Part shown: piece after piece, positions 34,160 to 43,700 of the stretch
Position numbering within the stretch: the stretch's first letter is position 1
Layout of the letters: each line of letters begins with the position of its first letter
NCBI RefSeq assembly: GCF_019084045.1
Contig: NZ_JAHRED010000006.1
Location: 124,001-188,000, forward strand
Reading direction: 5' to 3'
Source of the DNA: Paeniglutamicibacter quisquiliarum
GTDB lineage: Bacteria; Actinomycetota; Actinomycetes; Actinomycetales; Micrococcaceae
DNA length: 64,000 nucleotides
Made by a program: the position numbers and the translations under genes
The notes under the pieces: model-generated
The model's input: only the letters and a program-made list of their open reading frames with translations
Database searches by the model: none
What the model was told of the DNA's origin: nothing

Positions 34160-34591
34160 ATGGCCCCCAAGAAAAAGGTCACCGGACTCATCAAGCTGCA
34201 GATCCAGGCAGGCGCCGCCAACCCGGCACCTCCGATCGGCCCGGCGCTTGGTCAGCACGGCGTCAACATCATGGAATTCTGCAAGGCGTACAACGCCGCC
34301 ACCGAGTCGCAGCGCGGCAACGTGGTTCCGGTTGAAATTACTGTCTACGAAGACCGTTCCTTCACCTTCATCACCAAGACCCCGCCGGCAGCTGAGCTCA
34401 TCAAGAAGGCCGCAGGCGTGCCCAAGGGTTCCGCTACCCCGCACACCGTCAAGGTTGCCAAGCTGACCCAGGCACAGGTTGAGGAAATCGCCACCGTGAA
34501 GATGGAAGACCTCAACGCCAACGACATCAAGGCTGCTGCCCTGATCATCGCCGGCACCGCCCGCTCGATGGGCATCACCGTAGAAGGCTAA
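34160..34591 (+). CDS. rplK: 50S ribosomal protein L11
   Basis: The 143-residue product has the N-terminal [20 protein letters not shown] and [20 protein letters not shown], and the C-terminal 23S-binding domain ([15 protein letters not shown]). L11 forms the GTPase-associated centre with L10/L12. ATG 34160 is the homologous start; a longer in-frame ATG at 34124 adds 12 unrelated residues. It is the first gene of the rplK-rplA pair. Confidence 0.97.
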
Positions 34592-34653
34592 TTCCGCCTT
34601 CCACACCCGCGCGCCTGGAATTCCGGGAACGCACCCCCAAAACAACCAAGTCG

Positions 34654-34689
34654 ATGCGGAACCAGCCGGATGAATCCGGCGCACCGCAT
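34654..34689 (+). promoter_or_regulatory. Bipartite hairpin between rplK and rplA
   Basis: ATGCGG and CCGCAT form an outer stem; GCCGGAT (34665-34671) and ATCCGGC (34674-34680) an inner stem. Asymmetric internal-loop bases AACCA/GCA sit between them. A helix with an asymmetric internal loop ahead of rplA resembles, in outline, L1-binding sites used for autoregulation; this is inference only. Confidence 0.4.
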
Positions 34690-34751
34690 TGCAAGTGGCA
34701 GGGTCGCGCGCGACCCATACATGACCACGACTGCATAAGGAGAAAAAGCAG

Positions 34752-35459
34752 ATGGCAAAGCGCAGTAAAGCATTCGTAGCCGCCGCGGCGAAGATCGAAG
34801 AAGACAAGTTCTACGCTCCGGCCGAGGCAGTTGCCCTCGCCAAGGAGATCGCCTTCTCGAAGGCAGACGAGACCGTTGAGGTTGCTTTCCGCTTGGGCGT
34901 TGACCCTCGCAAGGCTGACCAGATGGTTCGCGGCACCGTGATCCTTCCCCACGGCACCGGCAAGACCGCCCGTGTCCTCGTGTTCGCAAACGGCGACAAG
35001 GCAGAAGCTGCAATTGCAGCCGGCGCCGACTTCGTTGGCTCGGACGACCTGATCGCCAAGATCGCCGGCGGCTGGACCGACTTCGACGCAGCGGTTGCAA
35101 CCCCTGACCTCATGGGCAAGGTCGGCCGCTTGGGTAAGGTCTTGGGTCCCCGTAACCTGATGCCGAACCCGAAGACCGGTACCGTGACCATGGATGTCGC
35201 CAAGGCCGTCAACGAGATCAAGGGTGGCAAGATCGACTTCCGCGTCGACAAGCACTCGAACCTGCACTTCATCATCGGCAAGGTTTCCTTCGATGCGCAG
35301 AAGCTTGCAGAAAACTACGCAGCAGCACTGGACGAGGTTCTTCGTTTGAAGCCTTCCTCTTCCAAGGGCCGCTACATCACCAAGGCCACCGTGGCCACCT
35401 CCTTCGGCCCGGGCGTCCCGGTCGATGCGAACGTGACCCGCGTGCTTTCCGAGGCCTAA
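34752..35459 (+). CDS. rplA: 50S ribosomal protein L1
   Basis: The 235-residue protein has the L1 core: [19 protein letters not shown], then [26 protein letters not shown] and VTRVLS at the end. L1 binds 23S rRNA at the E-site stalk and is the usual autorepressor of its operon. ATG 34752 follows AAGGAG. A terminator begins 17 bases after its stop. Confidence 0.98.
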   Translation: MAKRSKAFVAAAAKIEEDKFYAPAEAVALAKEIAFSKADETVEVAFRLGVDPRKADQMVRGTVILPHGTGKTARVLVFANGDKAEAAIAAGADFVGSDDLIAKIAGGWTDFDAAVATPDLMGKVGRLGKVLGPRNLMPNPKTGTVTMDVAKAVNEIKGGKIDFRVDKHSNLHFIIGKVSFDAQKLAENYAAALDEVLRLKPSSSKGRYITKATVATSFGPGVPVDANVTRVLSEA

Positions 35460-35476
35460 TAGCGCCTCTGCGTTCC

Positions 35477-35516
35477 GGACCCGGCACCATCCCCACGGGG
35501 GATTGGTGCCGGGTCC
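35477..35516 (+). terminator. Terminator after rplA
   Basis: GGACCCGGCACCA (35477-35489) pairs perfectly with TGGTGCCGGGTCC (35504-35516), followed by GGTCGTTTAA. It should end the secE-nusG-rplK-rplA transcript. Confidence 0.7.
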
Positions 35517-35532
35517 GGTCGTTTAACCGATG

Positions 35533-35571
35533 CACCAGGACGAATCGGGCCGGCCCCGATTCGTCCTGGTG
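35533..35571. repeat. 17-bp perfect inverted repeat between rplA and rplJ
   Basis: CACCAGGACGAATCGGG (35533-35549) and its exact complement CCCGATTCGTCCTGGTG (35555-35571) are separated by only 5 bases. No T run follows on either side. It lies 16 bases after the rplA terminator. The purpose is unclear: second terminator, RNA-stabilising hairpin or protein site are all possible. Confidence 0.75.
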
Positions 35572-35850
35572 ATGGCGGCTCGAAGCCACCTCGAATGACT
35601 GACCCGGTGCCCGCGTCCGACTTCGGGTCGTGCAGACCACAAACGCCCGGCCGGGCACCGTGCCTCAAGCTCCAGGGTCGAGGCGCGGCAATCCCCATCA
35701 CAGCCCTCCGGATGCAGCACGGTGGTTCTGCCTGAGGAGCCGGGCTGTGGAGCAGTGAAGAGGTCTTGGCACGACGCCCGACTGCGGGCAGTGCGTGGCG
35801 GAATCTCGGGCCGACTCGGCGCGAATTCGCTTAATCGCCAAAATTGTGAG

Positions 35851-35878
35851 TTGTGGGATGCCACATTCCTGATATGGT
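35851..35878 (+). promoter_or_regulatory. Putative promoter of the structured intergenic RNA
   Basis: TTGTGG (35851-35856) and TATGGT (35873-35878) are separated by 16 bp. The -10 fits the TANNNT pattern. A transcript would begin near 35885 and run straight into the series of hairpins. Confidence 0.5.
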
Positions 35879-35881
35879 TAA

Positions 35882-36124
35882 GGGGTCGCGATCTGATCGC
35901 GGCCAGGTGACTACGTCACCACGCGCTCCATGGCGGAGACCCCAAGCCCCGCCCGAGCGTGTTACCGCAGCAATGCGTTCCCCCAAGTTGCATTGCTGCA
36001 TAGACGGGCCCCTCCCTTCCGCTATCCCCCAAGTTGCGGAACCTGAGGGGCCTGTCGTCTGTCCACGGCAGGTTCGCCCCTCGGGGAAGTTGCCTACAAC
36101 ACCTGGCTCCGATTTGGAGCCAGG
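35882..36124 (+). ncRNA. Structured RNA with paired C-rich loops (6C-like candidate)
   Basis: In order: CGCGAT/ATCGCG (35887-35901); GGTGAC/GTCACC (35906-35920), perhaps enclosed by GGGGTC/GACCCC (35882/35938); hairpin GCAGCAATGC/GCATTGCTGC (35967-35999); a 12-bp stem 36003-36014/36045-36056 containing TTCCGC/GCGGAA; and CCTGGCTCC/GGAGCCAGG (36102-36124). The two central hairpins expose 13-nt loops GTTCCCCCAAGTT and TATCCCCCAAGTT, nearly identical and C-rich. Two adjacent stem-loops with C runs describe the actinobacterial 6C RNA (reported with six or more Cs; here five). No coding frame is plausible. The 3' end is unknown; it could be separate or part of the rplJ leader. Confidence 0.5.
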
Positions 36125-36143
36125 GGCGCCACGCTGTTAGGCT
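36114..36143 (+). promoter_or_regulatory. Putative rplJ promoter
   Basis: TTGGAG (36114-36119) and TAGGCT (36138-36143) are 18 bp apart. A start near 36150 would leave a leader of about 210 nt before rplJ. The -35 element overlaps the last hairpin of the candidate ncRNA. Confidence 0.45.
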
Positions 36144-36265
36144 TGGTGATACCGAAGACCGTCGGTCGAGGATTGCTGTTCACGCCGCAAGACTCCGAAA
36201 GTCCCACAAAGGACGACCTGCGCAGGTGAACGAAGTGAATCTCCCGCATTTATTTGCGTGCTTTC

Positions 36266-36296
36266 CGCCCCGTGCATCTGCATGGGGCGTTTTTTA
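36266..36296 (+). terminator. Attenuator in the rplJ leader
   Basis: CGCCCCGTGCA (36266-36276) pairs with TGCATGGGGCG (36279-36289), with one G-T pair and a 2-nt loop, followed by TTTTTT. It ends 64 bases before rplJ, so it lies within the leader rather than after a gene. This is the layout of L10-leader attenuation, in which excess L10(L12) shifts the upstream fold to allow termination. The bases 36150-36265 would hold the sensing fold, which I have not resolved. Confidence 0.75.
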
Positions 36297-36359
36297 TGTC
36301 AGTATTCCTGGCCGGGCTGGATCGACTGGTTATCAGATCTATACCCCGGAAGGAGTGTT

Positions 36360-36914
36360 ATGGCAACGCCGACTAAGGTTTCCGCAGTAGAGGAAATCAC
36401 CGCCGACTTCAAGGAGTCGACCGCCGCTGTCCTGACCGAATACCGTGGGCTTACTGTTGCGCAGCTCAAGCAGCTTCGCCGTTCACTTGGTGCAGATACC
36501 AAGTACGCGGTTGTGAAGAACACCTTGACTGGTATCGCAGCAAAGGAAGCCGGCATCGAAGCATTCGAAGGCCAGCTTGCTGGTCCGACTGCTATCGCCT
36601 TTATTAAGGGCGACGCAGTTGCTGCCGCTAAGAGCCTCACGGATTTCGCTAAGGAAAACAAGCAGCTCATCATCAAGACCGGTTACTTCGAGGGCAAGGC
36701 CCTTGACGCAGCCGAGGTTGCCGCACTGGCAGCACTTGAATCGCGTGAGTTCCAGCTGGCACGTGTTGCCGGTGTGCTGCAGGCTCCGGCTTCCGCCGCA
36801 GTCCGCACCATCGAAGCACTGCGCGTCAAGCTCGAAGAAGCAAACGGTGGCGCTGCTGAAGCACCTGCCGAGGCCGAGGCACCTGTTGCCGAAGCCGCCA
36901 CCGAAGAAGCCTAA
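36360..36914 (+). CDS. rplJ: 50S ribosomal protein L10
   Basis: The 184-residue protein has the N-terminal rRNA/L11 contact region ([35 protein letters not shown]) and a C-terminal helix that carries the L7/L12 dimers, ending in an Ala/Glu-rich tail. ATG 36360 is preceded by GGAAGGAG. rplL follows after 68 bases. Its leader carries an intrinsic terminator. Confidence 0.97.
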   Translation: MATPTKVSAVEEITADFKESTAAVLTEYRGLTVAQLKQLRRSLGADTKYAVVKNTLTGIAAKEAGIEAFEGQLAGPTAIAFIKGDAVAAAKSLTDFAKENKQLIIKTGYFEGKALDAAEVAALAALESREFQLARVAGVLQAPASAAVRTIEALRVKLEEANGGAAEAPAEAEAPVAEAATEEA

Positions 36915-36982
36915 GCTTTCTTCAACCCCTCACTCAAGTAACTTGCGGCACTTATGTGCCGCCGACGGAAAGGCTGCCCATC

Positions 36983-37354
36983 ATGGCTAAGCTGTCCACC
37001 GAAGAGCTCTTGGAAGCCTTCAAGGAAATGACCATCATCGAGCTCTCCGAGTTCGTAAAGACCTTCGAGGAGACCTTCGAGGTCTCCGCAGCTGCTGTTG
37101 CAGTTGCCGGCCCGGCCGCTGGTGCCGCTGAAGCCGAAGAGCAGACTGAATTCGACGTTATCCTCGAAGCAGCCGGCGACAAGAAGATCGCAGTGATCAA
37201 GGAAGTTCGCGCCCTGACTTCGCTGGGTCTGAAGGAAGCCAAGGAGGTCGTTGACTCGGCTCCGAAGGCTGTCCTGGAAGGCGCCACCAAGGAAGCTGCA
37301 GAAAAGGCAAAGGAAGCCCTCGAGGCTGCCGGCGCAACCGTTACTGTCAAGTAA
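36983..37354 (+). CDS. rplL: 50S ribosomal protein L7/L12
   Basis: The 123-residue stalk protein has the N-terminal dimerisation helix ([21 protein letters not shown]), an Ala-rich hinge, and the factor-binding C-terminal domain ([28 protein letters not shown] compressed in this reading). ATG 36983 is used; the in-frame ATG at 36956 adds nine non-homologous residues. It ends the rplJL transcript before a strong terminator. Confidence 0.97.
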   Translation: MAKLSTEELLEAFKEMTIIELSEFVKTFEETFEVSAAAVAVAGPAAGAAEAEEQTEFDVILEAAGDKKIAVIKEVRALTSLGLKEAKEVVDSAPKAVLEGATKEAAEKAKEALEAAGATVTVK

Positions 37355-37369
37355 CTCTTCGCTCCCTAA

Positions 37370-37416
37370 CCGCTGGCCCGCAGAACCATTTTGGTTCTGC
37401 GGGCCAGCGGTCTTTT
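37370..37416 (+). terminator. Strong terminator after rplL
   Basis: CCGCTGGCCCGCAGAACCA (37370-37388) pairs perfectly over 19 bp with the sequence at 37392-37410, with a 3-nt loop, and is followed by TCTTTTAA. It separates rplJL from the acyltransferase and from rpoBC. Confidence 0.95.
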
Positions 37417-37559
37417 AACGCTGATTGCACTTGAAAAAGACTTGTGGTTTTGCCGTGTTTTGGGTGACACTTACCACTTGCCTCCGCGGCACTAATGTTT
37501 TTTGATATCGTAGATAACAGATAGGTAACGAACTTGGCGCAAATGTAGGGAGAGCAGCG

Positions 37560-38753
37560 ATGTCGAGCAACGGAACGGCGCTCATCGACGCCCCGGCAAC
37601 GGCGATCCCGAAGCAGGGGGCCGAAACCACCGCCTCAAGTGCTCGAAGGCCACCCCGACTGGCCCTGCTCGACGGCCTGCGATTCGTCGCAGCTGCCCTC
37701 GTGGTCCTTTTCCACTACACGGCCTGGCACCACGGATTCTGGGGCACCGCCGCGGCCAAGGACGCTTGGCCCGTCCTCTCAAAGCTCACCGTTTATGGCA
37801 ACATGGGCGTTCAGCTGTTTTTCATCATCAGCGGTTTCGTCATCCTGCTGTCCGCCTACGGGAAGAGCGCCGGGCGGTTTGTCGGATCGCGGGTAGGCCG
37901 GTTGTACCCGGCCTACTGGTTCGCGGTGTTGACGACTGGATTCCTGGTCATCGTCATGTGGCCCCAACTGGGATCCGGGCTAGGCGCCAAGGAACTCGTA
38001 GCGAACCTCACCATGTTCCATCCGCTCATGGAACTGCGGCACATCGACGGGGTCTACTGGACGCTGTGGGTCGAGATGCGTTTCTACCTGCTCATTCTCG
38101 CGCTGATTGTCTTGCGGCTGCTTACCATCCGGGGCATGACCATCCTCGCCGTCATCTGGCCAGTGCTGGGCCTGGCAGCAGACCTCATGGACCGTGAGGT
38201 GGCGGTCGAGAACCTCATGAGTGAATACGCCCCTCTCTTTTGCGGCGGGATCATGTTGTTCATGATCTACCGTTTCGGGCACAGCATCTTGCGCTGGTCG
38301 GTGCTGGCGCTAAACGTCGGAATTGCCGCCTATTTCACCGGAGTCAAGGGTCCCGCCGAGGCCCTGGAACTGGTGGGCTATGTGGTCCCGGCCTGGCACT
38401 ACTGGGCCATCATGGTAGGTCTTTTTGCCGCGGTAGCCCTGCTGTCGCTCACGCGCCTGGGCAACGTGCAGTGGAGATTCCTGGGGATCCTTGGGGCACT
38501 GACCTACCCGGTTTACCTCCTGCACCAGATCTGGGGCTGGTGGATGATCGACCATTTCACGCCGTTGCTGGGGCAGTACGCCACCCTGCCGCTGGTCATG
38601 GGGATCGTGTTCTTGGCAGCCTTCATGGTCAATCGCTTCATCGAACGGCCCTTGGCCAAACCCCTGGCGGCGGCCACCACCAGGGGTTTGGGCTACCTGG
38701 GCACCCGTCTTGCCCTCAGGAAGAAGGCTGGGGCACCGGCTCGCGGTCGCTGA
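37560..38753 (+). CDS. Acyltransferase 3 family membrane protein (OafA/YrhL type)
   Basis: A 397-residue protein with about ten membrane spans and the acyltransferase-3 signature: ALLDGLRFVAAALVVLFHYT with His52, GVQLFFIISGFVILL (83-97), and RVGRLYPAYW (111-120). Members O-acetylate or acylate surface sugars such as peptidoglycan, O-antigen or glycolipids. Its own promoter lies in the 143 bases after the rplL terminator. Its 3' end overlaps the converging ybaK-type gene by 38 bases. The acceptor is unknown. Confidence 0.9.
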   Translation: MSSNGTALIDAPATAIPKQGAETTASSARRPPRLALLDGLRFVAAALVVLFHYTAWHHGFWGTAAAKDAWPVLSKLTVYGNMGVQLFFIISGFVILLSAYGKSAGRFVGSRVGRLYPAYWFAVLTTGFLVIVMWPQLGSGLGAKELVANLTMFHPLMELRHIDGVYWTLWVEMRFYLLILALIVLRLLTIRGMTILAVIWPVLGLAADLMDREVAVENLMSEYAPLFCGGIMLFMIYRFGHSILRWSVLALNVGIAAYFTGVKGPAEALELVGYVVPAWHYWAIMVGLFAAVALLSLTRLGNVQWRFLGILGALTYPVYLLHQIWGWWMIDHFTPLLGQYATLPLVMGIVFLAAFMVNRFIERPLAKPLAAATTRGLGYLGTRLALRKKAGAPARGR

Positions 38754-39219
38754 TGTCCGCGACCGTCGCCCCCAGGGCGGCGATCAACGCCGTTGAATCC
38801 ACGAAGGCCGAATGCCCGTGGGCCCCGGCCCCGATGCAGATGCGACCCGGCTCGACTCCCACGTCGGCGTAGACAGGCCACGGCGTACTCGAACCCAGCG
38901 GGGTGATCGTGCCGCGCTCATATCCCGTCGCCGCAAAGGCAACGTCGGAGTGAGGCATTGACAACTTGTTCACGCCCAGCAGGGAGCGCAACTTCGGCCA
39001 GGAAATGACCCTGTCTCCGGGAATCAGGGCGAAAAAGAACGATCCGTCCTTGTGCTTGACTACCAGCGACTTGATGATCTCCCGCGGTTCGACGCCCAAG
39101 AGCGCCGCGGCCTCCGCCAGGCTTCGGGCTGGGGGGCGGGAAACGACCTCGACGTCCAGCCCGCGTCTGGCCGCGTCCTGGCGCATGCGTTCCACGCCTG
39201 CGGGCAACGGATCGGCCAA
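38716..39219 (-). CDS. YbaK/EbsC-type aminoacyl-tRNA deacylase
   Basis: The 167-residue product is a single YbaK/ProX editing domain: EIIKSLVVKHKDGSFFFALIPG carries the conserved substrate-binding lysine, and TPLGSSTPWPVYADVGV the family glycine-rich turn. Relatives hydrolyse mischarged aminoacyl-tRNAs (for example Cys- or Ala-tRNA-Pro). It lies 4 bases after the thiolase stop, so they are one operon. Its 3' end overlaps the acyltransferase gene. Confidence 0.88.
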   Translation of the reverse strand: MADPLPAGVERMRQDAARRGLDVEVVSRPPARSLAEAAALLGVEPREIIKSLVVKHKDGSFFFALIPGDRVISWPKLRSLLGVNKLSMPHSDVAFAATGYERGTITPLGSSTPWPVYADVGVEPGRICIGAGAHGHSAFVDSTALIAALGATVADISDREPVPQPSS

Positions 39220-39223
39220 GGCC

Positions 39224-40417
39224 CTAGGCCTCGCGACTCAGTAGCAGGGCGTCGCCCTGGCCGCCGCCACCACATAGGCTGACCGCCGTCTTGCCCGAGC
39301 CGCGGCGCTTGAGCTCCAGGGCGGCGGTCAGGGCCAGGCGCGCACCAGAGGCGCCGATCGGGTGCCCCAGCGCAATGGCGCCTCCGTGGATGTTCGTCTT
39401 TTCCAGCGGGTAGCCAAGGTCTTTCAGGGACTGGCAAGCCACGGCCCCGAATGCCTCGTTGATCTCGATGAAGTCGAGGTCCGAGGTCTGCCATCCCTGG
39501 TTCTTCAGGGCCGCGGCAATCGAATTTGACGGCTGCGAATGCAGCGAATTGTCCGGGCCGGCGACCTGTCCGGCCGCTCCGATGGTCGCCAGGATCTCAA
39601 GGTTGTGGGACTGGGCGTATTCGCGTGAGGTGACGATGACGGCGGCAGCTCCGTCGGACAGGGGAGAGGAGTTTCCCGCGGTAATGGTGCCGTCCTTGGC
39701 GAACGCCGGGCGCAACCCCGCCAGGGTCTCGAGCGTCGTGTTCGGGCGGATTCCCTCGTCCGTGTCGATCAGCAAGGCGTCGCCCTTGCGCTGCGGAATA
39801 CTGAGCGGAACGATTTCCTCCGCAAAGACGCCCGATTCGATGGCGGCCGCGGCGCGTTGGTGCGAGGCCGCCGCCACCTCGTCCTGCTGGGTGCGGGTCA
39901 GCCCCAGGACCGCGTTCTTCGTTTCGGTGCTCACACCCATGGAATTGCCGTCAAAGGCGTCTGTCAGCCCATCGTTGGCGACCGAGTCGATGGCCGAGAT
40001 GTTTCCGTAGGTCCAGCCCTGGCGGGAACCGGGCAGCAGATGCGGGGTTTGCGTCATGGATTCTTGTCCGCCGGCAACCACGACGTCGGCATCGCCGACG
40101 CGAATCAGCCTGGCGGCATCCGTGATGGCGGCCAGGCCGGAGAGACAGACCTTGTTCAAGGTGGTGGCATTGACGTCCCAGCCGATCCCGGCCGCTATGG
40201 CACTCTGGCGCGCGGGGTTCTGGCCGCAGCCGGCCTGCACCACGTGGCCCATGATCACTGCCTCCACGTCGCCGGATGGGACCCCGGATCGTTCAAGCGC
40301 GCCACGGATGGCGGCGGCACCCAGATCGACGGCGCTCAGGCCGGCAAGTTGGCCGTTGAGCCGGCCGAAGGGCGTGCGGGCGCCGGCGACCAGCACTGCG
40401 TCTCGTGGTGAGGACAT
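39224..40417 (-). CDS. Acetyl-CoA C-acetyltransferase (thiolase)
   Basis: The 397-residue enzyme condenses two acetyl-CoA or cleaves acetoacetyl-CoA. The active-site residues are the nucleophile Cys in NKVCLSGLAAI (about 90), His in NIHGGAIALGHPIGASGAR, and the second Cys in SLCGGGGQGDA. GQESMTQTPHLLPGSR is typical. The function in degradation versus ketone/polyhydroxyalkanoate or isoprenoid pathways cannot be told from sequence. It is divergent from rpoB, about 300 bases away. Confidence 0.93.
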   Translation of the reverse strand: MSSPRDAVLVAGARTPFGRLNGQLAGLSAVDLGAAAIRGALERSGVPSGDVEAVIMGHVVQAGCGQNPARQSAIAAGIGWDVNATTLNKVCLSGLAAITDAARLIRVGDADVVVAGGQESMTQTPHLLPGSRQGWTYGNISAIDSVANDGLTDAFDGNSMGVSTETKNAVLGLTRTQQDEVAAASHQRAAAAIESGVFAEEIVPLSIPQRKGDALLIDTDEGIRPNTTLETLAGLRPAFAKDGTITAGNSSPLSDGAAAVIVTSREYAQSHNLEILATIGAAGQVAGPDNSLHSQPSNSIAAALKNQGWQTSDLDFIEINEAFGAVACQSLKDLGYPLEKTNIHGGAIALGHPIGASGARLALTAALELKRRGSGKTAVSLCGGGGQGDALLLSREA

Positions 40418-40565
40418 GATCGAACTCTCGCTTTCAGGGGTAACCGGGAATCAGTACTTACCTCTAGGCTAGCGCGCTGTGGTTTGCGCCACATGGTTTC
40501 CAGCTAACCGTGATGGATCTCTCAGCCCAATCCCGGGCTGGGGTGCCGGGTTGCAAGCGGACCGC

Positions 40566-40594
40566 TGGACATGGTAGGTCGCATCGTGTAACGT
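40566..40594 (+). promoter_or_regulatory. Probable rpoBC promoter
   Basis: TGGACA (40566-40571) and TAACGT (40589-40594) are 17 bp apart, each one or two mismatches from consensus. A start near 40601 gives a leader of about 125 nt. TTGCAA/TAGGTC (40551/40575, 18 bp) is a possible second promoter. Bases 40418-40725 hold no other feature I can support. Confidence 0.6.
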
Positions 40595-40725
40595 GGAACT
40601 TTGCGTCTTCTCTTTTCATCTCCGGCCTTCATATAGCGGTGGGCCTGCTCAGCGGTGCTGTGATCAGTGAAACTCTTCACAGAGAGACGACGCCGGAAAC
40701 CTGACGGTCTGTGGAAGGATCCATC

Positions 40726-43700
40726 TTGGTCGCCTCGAGCACCTCTAACAACCAAACCGCTAGTTCGGCCCGCAGCGCGGAATATGCTGGCCGACTTTCT
40801 TTTGCAAAGATTCACGAACCACTTGACGTCCCAAACCTGCTGGCGCTGCAGACCGAGAGCTTCGACTGGCTCATCGGCAACGAGCGCTGGAAGAACCGTC
40901 TGGCATACGCCCAGACCATTGGTGACACCAGTGTCGCCAGCATCTCCGGCCTGGCCGAGATCTTCGAAGAGATCTCCCCGATTGAAGACTTCCAGGAGAC
41001 CATGTCCCTGAGCTTCTCGGAGCCGGAATTCGCTGACCCGAAGTACACCATGGCCGAGTGCAAGGACCGCGACGCAACCTACGCGGCTCCGCTGTACGTC
41101 AAGGCCGAGTTCATGAACAACAACACGGGCGAAATCAAGCAGCAGACCGTGTTCATGGGCGACTTCCCGCTGATGACCGACAAGGGCACCTTCATCATCA
41201 ACGGCACCGAGCGTGTCGTGGTGTCCCAGCTCGTTCGTTCCCCGGGCGCCTACTTCGAGCGCACCCCGGACAAGACCAGCGACAAGGACATCTTCACCGC
41301 GAAGATCATCCCGTCGCGCGGTGCCTGGTTCGAACTGGAAATCGACAAGCGCGACCAGGTCGGCGTCCGCCTTGACCGCAAGCGCAAGCAGTCGGTCACG
41401 GTTCTTCTCAAGGCCCTTGGCTGGACCGAAGGCCGCATCCTCGAGGAGTTCGGGCAGTACGACTCGATCCGTGCCACCCTCGAGAAGGACACCACCGATA
41501 CCCAGGAAGAAGCACTCCTGGATATCTACCGCAAGCTTCGCCCGGGCGAACCGCCGACGGTCGATGCTGCACAGGCGTTGCTGAAGAACCTCTACTTCGA
41601 GGCGAAGCGCTACGACCTGGCCAAGGTTGGTCGTTACAAGATCAACCGCAAGCTCGGTGTTGACACCCCGCTGAACAGCCCCGACGCCTCGGTCCTGAAC
41701 ATCGACGACATCGTCGCGATGATCAAGTTCCTGGTGGCGCTGCACGCCGGCGAGAAGACCACCCCGGGCATCCGCGACGGCAAGCCCGTCGACCTGACCG
41801 TGAGCATCGATGACATCGACCACTTCGGCAACCGTCGCATCCGCGCCGTTGGCGAATTGATCGAGAACCAGGTCCGCACGGGCCTCTCCCGCATGGAGCG
41901 CGTCGTTCGCGAACGCATGACCACGCAGGACGTCGAGGCAATCACCCCGCAGACGCTGATCAACATCCGCCCGGTTGTTGCAGCGATCAAGGAGTTCTTC
42001 GGAACCTCCCAGCTCTCGCAGTTCATGGACCAGAACAACCCGCTGGCCGGTCTGACGCACAAGCGTCGTCTTTCCGCGCTGGGCCCGGGCGGTTTGTCCC
42101 GTGACCGTGCAGGCATGGAAGTTCGAGACGTCCACCCGTCCCACTACGGACGCATGTGCCCGATTGAAACCCCTGAAGGCCCGAACATTGGCCTGATCGG
42201 TTCGTTGGCGACCTACGGCCGCATCAACGCCTTCGGCTTCATCGAAACCCCGTACCGCCAGGTCGTCGACGGCCGGGTCACCGGCCAGATCGACTACCTG
42301 ACCGCCGACGACGAGCTCGAGTGCTTCATTGCGCAGGCCAACGCGCCGCTGAGCGAAGACGGTCACTTCATCGAAGAGGGCGTCCTGGTCCGCGAAAAGG
42401 GTGGTGGCGGCGAGCCGGTCATCGCCGAACCGCACGAGATCGAATACATGGACGTTTCCCCGCGCCAGATGGTGTCGGTGGCAACCGCCCTGATTCCGTT
42501 CCTCGAGCACGACGATGCCAACCGCGCACTGATGGGCGCCAACATGCAGCGCCAGGCCGTGCCGCTGCTGGCCTCCGAGTCCCCGCTCGTGGGCACCGGC
42601 ATGGAGAAGTTCGCTGCAGTGGATGCCGGCGATTCCGTCGTTGCCTCCACCGGCGGCGTCGTCTCCGAGGTCTCGGCCGACCTGGTCACCGTCATGAACG
42701 ACGACGGCACCGAGACGGCCTACCCGATCATGAAGTTTGCCCGCTCCAACCAGGGCAACGCCTACAACCAGCGCGTGATGGTTTCCGAGGGCGACCGGGT
42801 TGACTACAACTCGATCATTGCCGACGGCCCGTCCACCGACAAGGGCGAGCTCGCCCTGGGCAAGAACCTCCTCGTGGCGTTCATGTCCTGGGAAGGCCAC
42901 AACTTCGAGGATGCAATCATCCTTTCCCAGCGCATGGTCTCCGACGATGTGCTGACCTCGATCCACATCGAGGAGCACGAAGTTGATGCCCGCGACACCA
43001 AGCTCGGTGCCGAGGAAATCACCCGCGACATCCCGAACGTCTCCGAAGAGATCCTTGCCCAGCTCGACGAGCGCGGCATCATCCACATCGGTGCAGAGGT
43101 TGAAGCAGGCGACATCCTCGTTGGCCGTGTCACGCCCAAGGGCGAGACCGAGCTGACCCCGGAAGAGCGCCTGCTGCGCGCCATCTTCGGTGAGAAGTCC
43201 CGCGAAGTGCGCGACACCTCCCTGAAGGTGCCGCACGGCGAGTCCGGCGTGGTCATCGGCGTTCGCATCTTCGATCGCGACAACGACGACGACCTGCCCC
43301 CGGGCGTCAACCAGCTGGTCCGCGTTTACGTGGCCCAGAAGCGCAAGATCACCAACGGTGACAAGCTCGCTGGCCGCCACGGCAACAAGGGCGTCATCTC
43401 CAAGATCCTGCCGATCGAGGACATGCCGTTCCTGGAAGACGGAACCGCCGTCGACATCGTCCTGAACCCGCTGGGTGTTCCGGGCCGAATGAACGTCGGA
43501 CAGGTCCTGGAAATCCACCTGGCCTGGGCCGCGAAGCAGGGCTGGAAGATCGAGGGCGAGCCGGAGTGGGTCAAGAACCTGCCAGCGCTCCCGCGTGAAA
43601 TGGGATCCACCAAGGTTGCCAGCCCCGTCTTCGATGGTGCTTCGGAGGACGAAATCCGCGGACTGCTCGACCACACGGCAGTGACCCGTGACGGCGTGCG

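Noticed and set aside
35456-35864. Minus-strand open frames between rplA and rplJ
   Set aside because: They lack a good ribosome site and family signature, and they run through hairpins; the region looks like structured non-coding DNA.
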